From positions 124,001-188,000 of the forward strand of contig VZTJ01002648.1 of the NCBI GenBank assembly GCA_013397795.1: DNA of 64,000 nt, read 5' to 3'. Below the pieces are notes generated by a model. The model was not told the DNA's origin. It was given only the letters and a program-made list of their open reading frames with translations, and ran no database searches. Shown here in pieces: positions 36,218 through 50,500 of the stretch. Within the stretch, counting starts at the first letter, position 1, and each line of letters begins with the position of its first letter. Origin of the DNA: Orthonyx spaldingii. Taxonomy: Eukaryota; Chordata; Aves; Passeriformes; Orthonychidae. The position numbers and the translations under genes were made by a program.

Positions 36218-39200
36218 ATGCCTGTATCAGGTGTCTGTGGGAAGAGGAGCACAGCCAGTGCAGAACTTCTGTTACCACCATAATGCTCGTGGCCTCTAGG
36301 GACACAGTTTATTAAACTCATTAACCAAAAGACCTGTAAGCTTTATCCCAGGCAGTATTTTAGGTGTTGAAGGGAGAATGTAAATTTAAGAAAATTTCCT
36401 GTTGCTCTATAGGCATTATTTAAAACAAATAACTTAAGATCAGTGTGAAAGTAATTTTCTTCTTAAGAAATTCAAAATGAGAACTGGTAGGTGCGTTAAT
36501 AGAGGTATGAGTAACAAATATATTAATCTGTAAATATCTTAAGCATATATTTAGATGTTTCCTCATCTTATTGGGATCTCATGAGGTGCTATACTATGCA
36601 CAAGATTTTAAACGGACCTTTTGTGCTAAATGAGGTGATGCAGAGTGGAGGATATACACAGCATTTCAGGTAACCTACTCAGAAATTTCTGGTATTTATG
36701 TTCAGTCAAAATTCTCAAATTTTTAAGTGAAGAGCTCAAAATTTCACTGGAAAAGTTACCAGAGTTCAGTGGTAAACAGAACTCTCAACGTCCTGTGGAG
36801 CAGTTAGAAAAGGTTTCTTTTAGATTTCATGTCCAATGTTACTGAAATCAGAGGGATTAGAATTTATAGCTTTCAGATTTAGGGCCCAAGCCTTGCTGTA
36901 GCTTCCCCTTTTTATCAGGTGAATAATGTCCAGGATGAAATACAGTTTTCCTTCCTTTTAAATAGCTTTTCATAACTGAGAGGGGCTGGGATTGTGTTCC
37001 AACATCCCTACCAGAGTGGCTTATCCCACTGAAATGTTATGTTAGCACAGAATTCTCACTCAGATCTCTTTCTCTAATGCATGACAAATATGTCCAGGTT
37101 ACAGGTCAGCTGGGGCGTTTTGTGGCAGATTGTTTTGAGGGATCTTTTCCCACTCAAATTCAGGCAGTGCTACAATTTAGAGAAATGATTAAACAATTTC
37201 ATCTGGTTTTAGCTTGCTGTTTGTTTTACTATGTTTATTTTTGATAGAACAGCTTCATGCCTAGGATATAATTTGGAGAGTGCTATGAATGCTTATTCAG
37301 TCAGATACAGACACTAAAAGTGCAGAGAAGCAGTATAAACCAGGCAAACCTTCACTTTCAAATTTATACCACTGATAAATTCTATCAGCATGTCAATGAT
37401 TTGTAGATTCTGTGTTAAAACTCCAGCAAATGAAATTAACTGTGAAACTTTTGGGGAAGACAAACCTGGATACATCCAGAGGACCTTCAGAACCACTGTG
37501 CTTGACTGCAGGAGTTTGTGCTCTGACTCTGATGCACTTGCTGTTGTCTCACTTCTGGAACTTTCCTCCTCTGACTGAAACAGATTTATCCACTCAAGCA
37601 ATAAGTTGTTAATCAGTGTTAGTAGTTAATCCTTACTAAATATCCAGTATATTATTTGAAACAGAGGTGACAACTGGCCAAGTGTAAGCACGAAGCACAA
37701 GTGTTGCTGTTCTCTAGGGTGCCTTTTTGGGACAGCCATTTCTTTTTCACAGGTGGGGAACTACAAAGAAAAATCTGCATTTTCCAAAGTTAGAATGTGT
37801 CAGCTTCCCAGTATTTGATGAGAGAAGATTCCTGAAAATGAATTAATAGGAGATTGAGGGAACAAAGTACTAAGTGGTTTCTGCTTGGAAGCTGAGGTAC
37901 CTTAGGCGTTTCAGGACCATGTGCTTTTACTCTTGGTGCTCAGTGAAGCAGGAAAGAATGAATATATTGATAATCCAGTTTGCTGCCTCCCTTCCTGGTT
38001 GGTCAAAGCTGATGCTATCTACAGCTGCATGGTACTTTGTAACAGTGTGAGATGGGGAAATAATATGAAACATTAAATTTGAAATTCATAATGTCACAGT
38101 AAGACACAGCCTGCAACAACAGGCTCTAATTTAGATGCTAAACTGAGGAAATAATTTTGAGAATCTTAGCTCACTTAGCAGCAGTAAAACAGTCGGGGAA
38201 ATATTGGGGAAGCACTTCACTAGAAACAGTGCTGGATGCTAATGGAAAGTGCACACTGTATTTAAGAAAGTTTGCCCAAATATGACAAGACAGCATTTTC
38301 AAGTCCCTTTTTTTGGATAAAGTGTTCAGGGAGGACCATATACCATGGAAACTTTGTCAGTGTTTTTCTACTGATACAAATGTAGAAAGTGTTTGTACTT
38401 ATCTGTTGGCTAAGCTCACATTCTCCACTCTGAGCTGTGAAGATATCTGAACAAAAATTACTCAAAATAAATACGCATCACAGCCCAAAGCCGAGTAACC
38501 GTCTTTCCTGTTAGAGTAACACCTAAACTGAAAACATGAAGTAAAATGTCTGTAGCTGGCACATAAAAGATACTACTGTAACTGGATTACTGCTGCAAGG
38601 AAAGAAAAGTGGTTTGGATTTGCAGTGAAGTGCTTTTTCTCTTCTTAAATGGAGAAGGATGTATTGTTTTAGAACTCTAGGAGGCATTTCTGCCCTTGAC
38701 ACGATATCCTGTGATAATTCTTTGTGCATCAGTGGTTGTTGTTGCTGCTTGCTTGGCGGGGAAATGGCTCCTAACTTCAATACCTTTGACATTACATTGG
38801 GTTTTGCCTTTTCATATTTTTAAATGTAAGTGAGAAAATAAGTTTTAAAATAAAAAAGGATGTCTATAACTCAGACTTCAGACTTAGCATATTGAGCAGG
38901 GCTGAGTGTTTCATATATAAGTAGAACTCTCTGAAGTTCAACCTTCCCTTTTTCTTCCTGCCAAGGATGCTACACAATATTTTGCTCTTTTGGTGTTACT
39001 CAAGACAAGGTTTATAAAATGGCTGAGAGTGTAATTAAGTGCTCTTAAGAAATGAAAATATATAATGAAAACGAAAACTAAAGTAAAATTAAAAAGTGGG
39101 AAAGGAGTGTAATGTGGAAATAACTTCCAAAAAGCAAGAACAATTTTTTGTTAAAAGCAGAATCTCTGCTATTCAGCTGTTCTAATGGTGTGCTTTTAAG

Positions 39201-42200
39201 TATCTTAAGGAACTGAACTAAAAGTGCCTGTACTTCTAAACCTTTTGCAGTAAACTCACACTGGTGCTTCAAGAGCCTCAAGAAGAGCTCCAGACTAATG
39301 ACAGTATGTTAAATCTTGTCTCAGTAAAAGCCAGAAATTATCCAGCCTGAAAAGAACAGTAAAATGAGGTGTAGAGTGCAGGTGAACCAAAGAACTTTAT
39401 CTTGTTTTTCTTCCTACAGCGCTGAACTCACCCTCAGGGCCTGCTGTTTCTGCCAGGCGTGGTAATGGGCTGCTTTCTTCTGGCCAAAGGAAAGAATTGG
39501 GGCTGGTAGTGTTGGATAATTGGTGCACAATGCAGCAGGATCAGGAATTCTGTGTATTGTAAAAGTGGGTGCAGTTTTAGTGCCAGATTGGTGATGTCAC
39601 AATTCTCATAGTAACTTCACTGCAAGGTCCTTCAGTGATATTTCTGTGTCTTTATTTACCAGGTTCTTGCTGCTGGTGTGGGAATAACCTTCCCCTCGTG
39701 TCTCCCCTGACCCCTGCTCTGCTCCTCAGACCACTTGATGACCACTTGCACCCTTGTGTAAGCCACAGAGCAGATAATGCACAGAAAGCCTTGCTGCACA
39801 TTGATTTGCTGCATGGCAGCAGTGTTACAGCAGTTGATTTGTTTCAGCTTATCAGCGAAGAAATCCTATACACTGCTGACTGGCGATAAAACAAGCACAA
39901 AGGAGAAATAATTGTGCAGGGTGAAAATGTGTGCAGAGCAAAGTCTTGCTTTGCAGAAGTAGGTGACACACAGACCTGCAGTGAGCTGGTTTGGTGTACA
40001 AGGACCTGGGGAGAACCGGTCTTTACATATTTATGACTTGAGAAAACACTGGCTCTCCCAGGGAATATAAATGTGAATATAGGTGAGGCCCTTAGGTGAA
40101 CTTAAGGGTTGGAATTTCTGCAAAAGTTTATGTTTAGTCCAATTTCTCTTCAAGGCAGGGTCTTCTCTAAATGTTGGGCCATAACAGATGTTCTATCAAC
40201 AACCTCTTGCAGATCTAAAGAATATAAAACTTTCAGAAAAACAATTGAAAACCCTTAATAAACTGATAGATGACCAGTCCTAAATAAATGCATAATGCAG
40301 TACTTTAGACTAAAGAAAAAAATCACCTTAATGTTTTCCAAACTTGTTCTCAGCCCTCATCTAAAACTTTCAGATGAGCACTGTGCATAGTTTTGCCACA
40401 TGGCAACAGTTGGTTGTAATTTAACTGTGAAATGTAAAAACTTTCTAGAAACTTTTTTTCTACTACTTTTAATATTCTCATTCAGATAGGGCCAGATCCC
40501 TCAAAAAATAACCTTCCTTCCCTCAGTAAGGAGAAAGAAAAGCAAGAAATTTCTTCCTCTACTGTACTGTAATTCTTTAGTTATCAAAGCAATGCTGTAA
40601 TACAAATTCATAGTGATTTTAGACCCTGCACCTCCTAATGTCCCTGTATTTAATTTGTGTGTTTCTTTTACTCCCTCTGAAACCAGGGATAAAAGGCAGA
40701 TCCTCAGTATCTGTGGGATTCAGCAATATTGTGACCTTATTCATGGCTAGAGCTGGTCATGTATTTCTTTTACAACCCTGTAGTGGCCTCATTGTTGGTT
40801 TCTGAAAAACAGTGGCTTTATGGACAAATTTCCCATGTTAGATGTGTAAGAATTATACTCGGAACCCGGTGGATACTAAAAAAGTAATTTCCTAATAGTC
40901 GCTCGTTCAATGAGGATTTAAATCTATTTTAAAAATTTGAATGCCTTAATCTCCTTAATTCTCTAGGAAATTTGGTCATGTTACCCCCCCTTTTTGGGTA
41001 ATTTTTGGCAGAGCTGAATGTATCTGGAGAAAGAGAATCTGTGAGCAGGAAATGCACAATTTGGATATAAACCATTTGCCTTTTGGATGTGCTAGCCAGT
41101 AACTAGCTGGGATTTAATGATCTCCAAAGCTGAGCATTAGTATGCTCCCTGCTTTGGCTAAGATGCCCAAAGAGGCTTTGCTGGCAGGCGTCACTCAGGA
41201 GAGGAAGAGTTGGCTCTCCTGCCTTCTGAAATAGGTTTGTGATGTTGGTGACTTGCCACCTTCTCCTGTCTCTGAACTCGTGAGGGTTTTATGCCTTACC
41301 CATGTTGGTGTGGGGTTTCCCGTTGAACCCCGGAGCAGGTACCAATGTCCATCCCAGCAGTTCTGCCTGTGAAGGGGGTTTTACATTTGTCCTGTGGGCT
41401 CTGCCCCTCAGGCTCCCCCACAGCTTTCTGACAGCACAAGGGTGTCTGTAGATGTCTCAGACAAAATCTCAGACAGGGGTTTGGATCCTTGGAAGAGGGT
41501 CAGCACTGGAGGATGTGGAACTTCCTGATATAAGACTTCTTTCCTGTCAGTAGTCAGATCTCTTATCTGAAGTGCACTAAATCAAGATGTTGGAAAATCT
41601 GCAAGTTTCCGTGTTCCTCAGACAGATTGTTCAGAAATGAGATCAAGGGTATGGAGATGGAGAGAGAGCTGTTCTTTTCACTTTCACAGATATGATCATG
41701 TGCAATATTTGGCATTCAGGAACTGCAGAGCCGGTATCCTGGGGGGATGCTTACCATGTTTTACCTGACTTTCTAAAAAAAAGTTGTCTGAACTTCCTGG
41801 TAACAGCCTTGGCTTGTAAGACAGTTTGTTTTCCTTTGTAGTTGAATAAAATTCAGTAACAATTTAAAGATGTTATTCAAATTGAACAGATTCTTGGACT
41901 GATGTTAATTATTGCCTATATGTTTTAAAAGTTTGAGAGAGGCCTAAGAGTTGTTAAAACCCATAATTGACATGCAATCAGGCACCAAATGTGTGTTGTT
42001 TTATTACAGGTTCTTGCTGGTTAGTTCTAGTAAAGAATCAAATTCTGGTGTTGTGTGGTTGAAAGATCACGATTCAGAACTGACTGGATGATGCCTTCAG
42101 ATCAGCTCAGTTCAGTTCAGGGTCTTCAGGCCAGAAGACTCTGTGAATGTATGATCAGAGTAGCCCCAGCTCTGAGGATGGGGTGGACTTTATCTGTTAG

Positions 42201-44340
42201 AGACTTGAAGGAAAAGTTACTGAGATCCCAAAGGTGCATGGAATCCATATTTTCCCTCTGTTGGGTGACTGGCTTTCAGCTAGTGCAGTTCAGCCTTTTT
42301 TGTCTTGTGCTGTACCTGACCTTTTGACTTTGTTATACTCTGCAAGCTTTAAAATCTTTAACGCCTCTCTATTAATTTTATACATTAAAGTTATGCAGTC
42401 CCTTTGTATGCATATTTTCAATTTCATAGAGATCTTTTTAATCCCAAATTTCCCACATTGATTAAATAGTAGTTGTTCCAAATATTTGCAGTACTGCTTA
42501 TTTATAACTGCAGATATGTGGAGGGAGCTGTAATGTGAATTTCTGGGAGATCAGTGCTGGCTGGTCTGAGGTAACTTGGTAAAACTGTTCCTTTGAGGTA
42601 ACTGTTGCTTTTGGTCAGTAGTTTCTAGTTACTGTAGCTATAGAAGCAGCTTGTATTTAGAAAAACACTTAAATTAAGTAGTGGAAGGAAAAAGAACCAA
42701 AGTGCTGTACGTTGATTCACCTCAACATGTTGAAAAACAGTCTCCTCTGGAGATGTTACCAGGTCTTGGACAAGAGACTGAAAACAACAGATAGGGAAAA
42801 GGAGGAAGCAGGGTAGGAGCAGTTAAAGCAAAGATGTACCATAGAACAAGAGGGAAAGTAACAGAGAATTTTATTTTTTTTTTTCTTAAAAGCATCGAGT
42901 GGGAAATTGGTCAGTACTACACTGCAGTTAGATGTGCTGGTGTGTGTGTTATGTTACCTCCAATGTTTTCAGTTGAGATGATGCAGCTAATGGGGATTTC
43001 CCTTCTTGCTTTGAATTCAAGTTAATTATTATGGTGTTAAGGTCCAAAGACCCAATGCTGAGTCAGGAAGTCTATAACTTTCAAATACATCCATCATTGC
43101 TAACAGTTTATTGTTCCATATCCTGTCATTACAATGAGCTTGTGAGCATTGGCTCTTTCTGCCTTTTGATCATGGTGTTCTTTTGAGTCCAGCCACTCCA
43201 AGTGTGAAGGGGAATGATATTGTCCACTTCAAATTATTCTTCAGTCTTTCCTCTGTATCAAAGTACAACAAAGCTCGCCAAAAAGTTTTTTATAGTGATG
43301 TGCAGCAAGTTCAGTGCAAGGAAGAGCAACACAGTGCAGAAGAATGTTTTTGGATGCATTGGAAAGCTTGAAGAAAATCCCCCCAAATATTGTGTTTTCT
43401 CTTAGGTACTGAACAGGCTGCTGGCTGTTTAATTCCACAGCCCCCATAAGGTAGAATTTACCAAAATGGTGATATCTGCCAACTTCTATTTCTATTTTGC
43501 ACACTTAATAGAGTAAACTATTAAACAGTGATTGGAGAGTATGAGGGACCCATGTTTCCTCAGATAAATAAGGTGATAGCCCTGGAGAATGTTCTGTACA
43601 AGAATAAACAGTTTTAAATGAAGCTTTGAAAAGTCAGTGTGGAGTCTAACGAAGGGGCAGCGTGGCAGCAGCTTCTCTCTGTTGGTGATTAATTTTGCTG
43701 CAGGCATTCTGTATCAGCCAGAGTTTCCCCAGCGTGTTCTGAAAGAAATGGAGCTCTGCAGTTCCTGAAGGGACAAACAGTCCCTAAAATGTCAGGTGTT
43801 GATGCATATAATGGTCTTTATGTCATATGAAAATAATTCGGTTTTGCTTCAAACGCTGGAGAAAAGATTTTGAATCTTGTGCTGGTCAATGCTAAAGCTA
43901 TCTTTACTTTGTTTCATGAGGAGGGATGTATGAGTATCTGAAAAGCATTCTCGTGTTATGTGATTAATAATTGGGTAAAGTTAATGAGTAGCATCTGTTC
44001 AGCGAGAACAACAGCTTAATAAAGCTGTCCACTCTTGAAGATGAAGGATGTTTGCAGATGAGTGGCACTAGTAGTTGCTGAGGACTGAACTAGCTATTAA
44101 TTTCTTAAAAGGGGATTCTGCTTCAGGGAAACCAGCAAGGTTCACGGATTAAGAGTAGATTCTGTCATCCCCCTATCCTAATCTACCAACACATCAGTTT
44201 GACACTTTGGGTTCCATCTAGACTCTCACAAACGAAGGAGCAGAACTCGCTCAGCATTATAAGCTGAGTGGATCAGCCTGAATATTTGGCAGACCTGATC
44301 AGATGAAATTTTCCTTGAGGCTGCCCCAAGAGTTAACGGA
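36218..44340. other. gene-free AT-rich unique DNA
   Basis: No gene or recognised transposon is visible over about 8 kb. The longest open stretches (for example 37314-37601 minus and 39635-39889 plus) resemble no family I know. A small cluster of four CpGs lies at about 40858-40910 in otherwise CpG-poor sequence. A 7-bp inverted repeat, ACAGCTT/AAGCTGT, is at 44011-44028. Nothing else stands out. Confidence 0.6.
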
Positions 44341-44365
44341 GTGAAGCAGTTGTCCATTCTGTCAT

Positions 44366-44598
44366 AGCGACGTCAGGAGCCGAGTTTCCTTAGGAGCTGT
44401 GGAGTTGCAGTGCCAGGCTGTGCCTTGGCTCGGGCAGTGCTGACTCGGAGCTCAGCGATCCCGACAGCAAGGCTGAGCTACGGCCGGAGGGGCCGAGGGC
44501 GAGCAAAGCAGACACATCCTGCCACTGAGCGGTGATGGAGATGTGCTGCAGCCGTGCTGCCGCCAATTTACCGCAATTAGTGCCTGCACAGTAACCGG
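44366..44598. promoter_or_regulatory. small CpG-island-like block
   Basis: Hand counting gives about 15 CpGs and about 60% GC over 44341-44580, an observed/expected CpG ratio near 0.7. It starts with GCGACGTCAGG, which contains the CRE-like core ACGTCA, and continues through CTACGGCCGGAGG. It is the densest CpG block in the window and slightly exceeds the classic 200-bp minimum. That makes it the best candidate for an unmethylated promoter or enhancer. Overlapping open frames on both strands (44452-44835 minus, 44543-44857 plus) resemble no known protein and probably reflect composition. Direction of any transcription is unknown. Confidence 0.45.
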
Positions 44599-47500
44599 GG
44601 TGCCTGATGCCTTCTCCAGGTACAAGGGGTGGTTATGGCTGTCCCCAGCTACCACTTCTCCCTTTGCAGTAGCTACTTTTGGCAGACAGTGCCTAACTAC
44701 TCTGGTTCCTTCCATCCTGCATTTCGTGTTCTCTCCTCTCCGTATCCAGGCGCTGATTCGATTCTCTTTATACACCTTAGAACCTGAAGAGGGAGAAACA
44801 GCCCTGGCTCGGGGCATTTTCCTTCCACATCCCACAGTGGCCGTGTTCTTTGCATAAGGTGTTGACTCTTGCTTACCCAGCTTTGAAGCCGGTTGCTTCT
44901 CTTTATTCTTTTCCTGTCTCTTTCAGAGGAAAACCAGTGTAACTTTTCACAGAATACCTGCAGGCAATACAGGAGTAGCACCTCCTGAAGCTGTGCAGAT
45001 GTGAACTGAGTGCATCTGGAAAGTGGCTGTTGCATGCAAAGCACCCACCTATAGAAGGAGGCCATTTCTGTAAAGCACTGTGCTGGTAGGGAAGCCTTTT
45101 TTCTGAAAAGGAGATGGCTCTGGAACTGTGTCCTGTCTTTCCAATATCCTCTACTGCAAGTATTGAGTGTAACTATTTTTTAATGCTCCAGTGATGTAAG
45201 ATTCATCTTTGTTTGAGTATGACAACAGTGCTCTTTACTTTGTATGTTCCTCCAGGAACAGCAGAAACTTACAGTAATTCCTCAGACCTTTATTTTGCAG
45301 TATTGTTACCAAACCTGTTTATTCACAAGACTCTGCCTTCATGCATATTATGCATGTTATGTTTCCCTTAGCATGTAGACAATAAGAAACCATTTCACTC
45401 TTTCTCTAACCTGCCATGAAAAACCTCTCCCAGAAATGACAAATTCCACTGCAACCTATGTTTTGCAAGCCACAATCGATTTCTAGCGTTGTTTGATTAT
45501 GTAGATCATTTTTGTAAACCCTCAATAGTTCCATATCAAAAATCAGGAAAGCCTTAGGAACTCTTCCTGATGTTTTTTGTGGCTCAAAAAATGTGAGTGA
45601 TGTAAAGGTATTCCTTGTGCTGTGAGTACTGTTGGTGGTGTTGTAACCATGGAAGCTTTATGTTAATCATAGATTAGTTTTTACTATGTATGAGTTCATT
45701 CTAACTAAATCTTCATTTCAGGCAACTTGTTAAAACCCTGCATTTTAGTTCAGTGATCCATTCTAATTTCAAGCTTGATTTTTATAGCTTCTTTCTGTAA
45801 TTATATTCACAAATATGCCAAAATATGCACATTAATCTTAATCATTTCTGTTAATGAGTTACAAATTTTATTTCATATCATGGCTAGGTACATCTCACAG
45901 TGCTGTTCTGCCTGTTCACTGGTGGTTCCTGGAGCTATTCAGAGCTTTTAATAGAGGATGCTCTCTTAACTTCATTACCAAAACAAATGCAGTGCTTGTT
46001 TTGCACAAAATTTAAATAAATGGTTCTGTTCAAGCTGAAATTAAACAAAAAAAAGGGGGGGAGGGAAGAGTACGAGAAATAATAATGCTGAAACAAAACA
46101 TGTAACAAACAGCAGATGAAAGGAAGACATTTTCCATTATCAGCACTAAAGACAAAGGAGCGAGGAGACAAGCTTGAATAGCTCTCAGGCTGATTGCAAG
46201 ATTCTGGGGTTGAAGGAATGCTTCTGCCTTTGTGAAACAAAAGTAGAAATTCACTAAAATCCAGTTCAGTTTTGTAGAAATGGCTGGTACTAAGACACAG
46301 TCGTGCAATCTTAATTTGCAAGAACTGGAGAGAATGTCCTGTGAAGCCTGAGCAGTGATCTACAGGAATAGGAAAACTGTGGGGATTTTAAAGGACAGTG
46401 CTTATAAATTTGGTACAGCTTAGGTTTAGTTGTGGTAGGCAACAGAAATCTAAATAACACTTTGCACGTGCATTATCTACCTGAAAATGGACACCTTCAG
46501 AATGGAGTTGAAACTGAATTTGTGAATAGAAAACTGCAGGATTTTATTGTGCATTTCCTGGAAGAATGCTGACGCAATGCAGGTATTGAACAGAGTTGGG
46601 AAATCAACTGGTTTAGATTTAACCTTTCACCTTGGATACAAAGCATTGTAGGGCTTCTGTATTTTGTTTTAGCTATTCAGAGATGGTTTAGACCAGAAAT
46701 CTGCAACTGTTTTCATTTGAGCTATATAGAAAGTAGCTTCCTGCAAATTTTTGGTGGAACTCAAAGCATTTGAATATAATTGGAATTTTTAGACTTGCCC
46801 AAAAGCAAGAAATACTTGTGCTAATCAGTAAAATGCTTTTATCTTACATTCTCTACTTCATGCATGATTCAGTCTATCATATCTTCTGTTTAAATTTTTA
46901 TCACACGTTATTATGTATGCTTATAAAACAGTATTTTCACTGAGCGCAACAGATACTTCTTATTAAAAGCTTATAAGTAAGAAAGAAAAATACATTGATA
47001 ATATAACCACCCAAGCTGCAATTGGTGAAGCAAACAGGAAAGATTTTCCTCACAGCTTAAGTTAAAAGCTTTCAAAAACACACAGAAAATACTCCCAGCC
47101 TCCAACCTCTGCAAAAGAGCGCTCACTGGAGACACAGGCTTACAGGCCTTTGTTCCAACTCCAAGGTGGTTTGGACTCCTGGTGTTTTGGAAGTCATTTG
47201 GGTGACATTTTCCTTTTGTTTGAAGAAATAAGTCATGCAGCAAAACTGTGTTTACTGTCTGTAGTCAAGACATTTGCTTATCAGAGATATATAAAATACT
47301 GCTGCTCATTACAAGGCTTTCTGTTTTAACCATTCCTGGTTTTGTTGGAAATGGTCTACAAAACAGGTAGCTGGCTTCAGTAGTTAATGCTTTTCTTTGC
47401 TTGAGGGAAGAAGTCCTAGTACCAAAACATTGCCATAAACATAGGCTGTGACTTTTAGTTTGTTGAGCAGTTCCCTTGTTCAATGAGAGAAGCTGTGGGG

Positions 47501-50500
47501 TTTTTTTGATCAAAGCCTTACTTCTAAGGATTCTATGAAAACCCCATTAAACCTGAAGAGGCAAAGCAGTGGAACAACAACAGCTGTTCTCAGGAAGTCC
47601 TCTGTGTTAGGAACTATTATTGGACATTGAAGGTCAAGAAACACAGCTGTGTTCATGTGTGTGTTCTCTCTCCAGTGTAAGTCAAAGAGCTGGTCATGCC
47701 AATTGCACTGCAGAAGGTAAATAAACTTGCCAGAATATTATGTGTAATGACATTTTTTGCAGTTAGAATTAAGTTAGAATTGTGGCAACTACAAGCAAAC
47801 CCAATCTTTTACAAAAAATGTGGTATCAGATGTATTGTGGTAACCTCAAAAGGCATGAGAAATGCTGCCTTTTGGCTGAGCACTGCAGGATAGAGAAGAG
47901 AGGGTGGCGGAGCCCAGTCTGGAGGAAACGAGCGCAGCACAGCAGCAGCCTTGGCCAAGAGAGGTGGAGGTGGGAGGGGAGACTGGCCAAGGAAGGGTTT
48001 CATCAAGGGAAGCTGAAACAGAAGTTTCAGGCAAGACAGTGAAAATCTTGTTAATGAAGGACAGACAGGAGCCCCCATGTCAAGATTTGGTAGTAAATGC
48101 AGGGGCTCTACTTGTGGTGCAATTAGAGTTGTTTATGGGGAGCTGTCAGCCATGTCTCAAAGCACGTTTCTTTGAGAATTCGGGTGTAGGATGTATAAAT
48201 AAATTACTTAGGAACTGACTTAATAAAAAAAGAAAAAACCCTACAAAAATCCCTGTTCAGATAAACTTGCAGCCTGCTAAAGAACAATGTTGTTTGTGTC
48301 AGAGATCTGAAGGGTGACAGGTCTTTGGCCAAACCAAGAGAGGAGTTTGTCTGTGGAAAAAGATGTGGAGAACAGGTCCTGTGACACAAGGAGGTAATTG
48401 CAGTGACTGCAGCTCTGTAGCCAGGGCAGAGCAGTGCCTTCCTGTGAGACTGAGATGCTGCTCTTTGAAAACTTGCTCAGGGGGGTTGGCTTGGCCTGGG
48501 CACATTTTCTGGTTTATTCCAGAATTTAGGGCTTAGTTACCCTTAGAGTGAAAATTGTCAGTAAAGGGCAAAAGGGTTTAGGTCTTTACTTTTGTTTTGC
48601 AAATAGTGAAATAAATCCTAATACAGATTTTGTTAACTATGAAAATACTTGTGATTTATTTGGTAATGTAAGGAGGATCTTTACTATTTTTGCGAAGTTA
48701 TGTTTTTAGTTTGAATTGCATTAAGCATGTTTCCACTCCAAATGCGACCAGGGAGTTTGACTTCTGCTGCACTATTTTATTTATAATTTTTTCAATGACA
48801 CCTTTCTATGGTTTTATGAAAATAAATAGAAGTGCTTTTACCTTTTAAGAAATTTACCTGTTTAAAAACTTAAAGCATTCTTCTGTGTTTATATTTATTT
48901 TGAATATTTTAATTTTGAGTGTTGCTCCAGTCTTTAATGTTTCATAGGAATCAGAGCACCTTTTCATATTACTTGGAATTGATTTCACTCTAATCTTGGC
49001 TGTAACCTTAGTGAGTCTTTTCTTTGGGAGGATATTTTGCAGCTTCCAGTGATGTAGTTAGTAACAATGGATTTAATAGCAAGTTTGTAGTTTTTTCCAT
49101 GTAAAATGACAAGGAGATAAATTCTTTCAGGCAGTTTTCTAGGGAAATCTGAACTGGACAAAGAGAATTCCCATGAAGCCTGACAGGAACTCCAGGGGCT
49201 TACAGTGACCAAAGTAATTCCCAGGCCTCTCCAGAATGTGTTCGTAGTACTGGGGATGCAAAAGCTGCAGAAGTCTTTGTTATTTTAAATTTCATATGAG
49301 AACCTGAATAACAGGAGCTGGCCTCAGAATAAACCAGTGATTTTAGTTCACATTTAATGCTGAGCTCATATGGTTAAATAGCTTTTGGTTAACTTGGAGC
49401 CTATGCACAGTTATGAGCAGACACTCTCATTTTCAGCCTTTGCTCCAGATCTGAGTTGTGGTATTTAAACCCTGATTTTTAAGAAGATTCAGGAATATGT
49501 CTGGTTACAAATTTGAGATTAGTGCCTCCATACCCACATTGTAAAGGAGATTACTTGTGGGTTTAAGCTCTTCCTGTAATCTTGACATTTAACTTGAGTA
49601 CAGGGATTCAAATAGAGAATATGGGTACATAAGATTTATATGGGTACCCACAGGTACTGAAAAGAGCACCACCAAATCATTTGGGTAAACAGTACAAAAT
49701 TCTCTAATACTTTAAAATGTTGTCTGCAGGAAAAATAATTTCTTGAGTTTTCTTGAATTTAATAGTGAACATAAAAATGATGAAAGTCTTCTAACACCTA
49801 GATTTCGACTTTTTTCATGTCAGTTCACATTTTTTAAAAAATATACGGCACTAAATTCTGGCTTTAAAATGATATTTTCAAAATTAATTGCTGTCATTTG
49901 CTTATAAAGATGAGTATTCATTTGTTCTGTGCTTCAATTTGCCTCTCATTATTAATTTTACAGGCAATAAAAAGCTCTCTGGTTCAGGCTTTCTATGGAT
50001 TCCCATACAGGAAATTTGAATGTAAACTTCTGCTCTTAAAAATATAATGAGCAGCATAAATATTTATGCTTTGGTAGTTCTCTGAGGTGCAGGGAAACCT
50101 CAGCTTCTGTAAACCAACCTTTACAAACCTTTCGAATTGGGCCCATTTATATTTGCAAACAAGCCTGAGAGACCTGGAACCTCTTCCTACCAGCAAACTG
50201 AATGAATGATCCAGACAGATGTTTGGGTCAAATAAATGATGTGAATAATCCTAAACATTTCAATGCAGTTTCTCTCCTTGCCTTTACTTTTAGAAACCTG
50301 GTCACAACTCAGAGAGGTGTAACTTGCTAGTACAGGTTGGCATAAGGTGACAGCAGAAACCCTAAAGGCTTTTTTGTGAAGGCCATACTACATTTCTTTG
50401 CTGGGTTACTTGACTAATCAGCAGAAAATATACATCATGTGTGCATTTATATGCACATTTGTGTACATGTGTAATATTTATAAGAACACACAGCAGGGAC

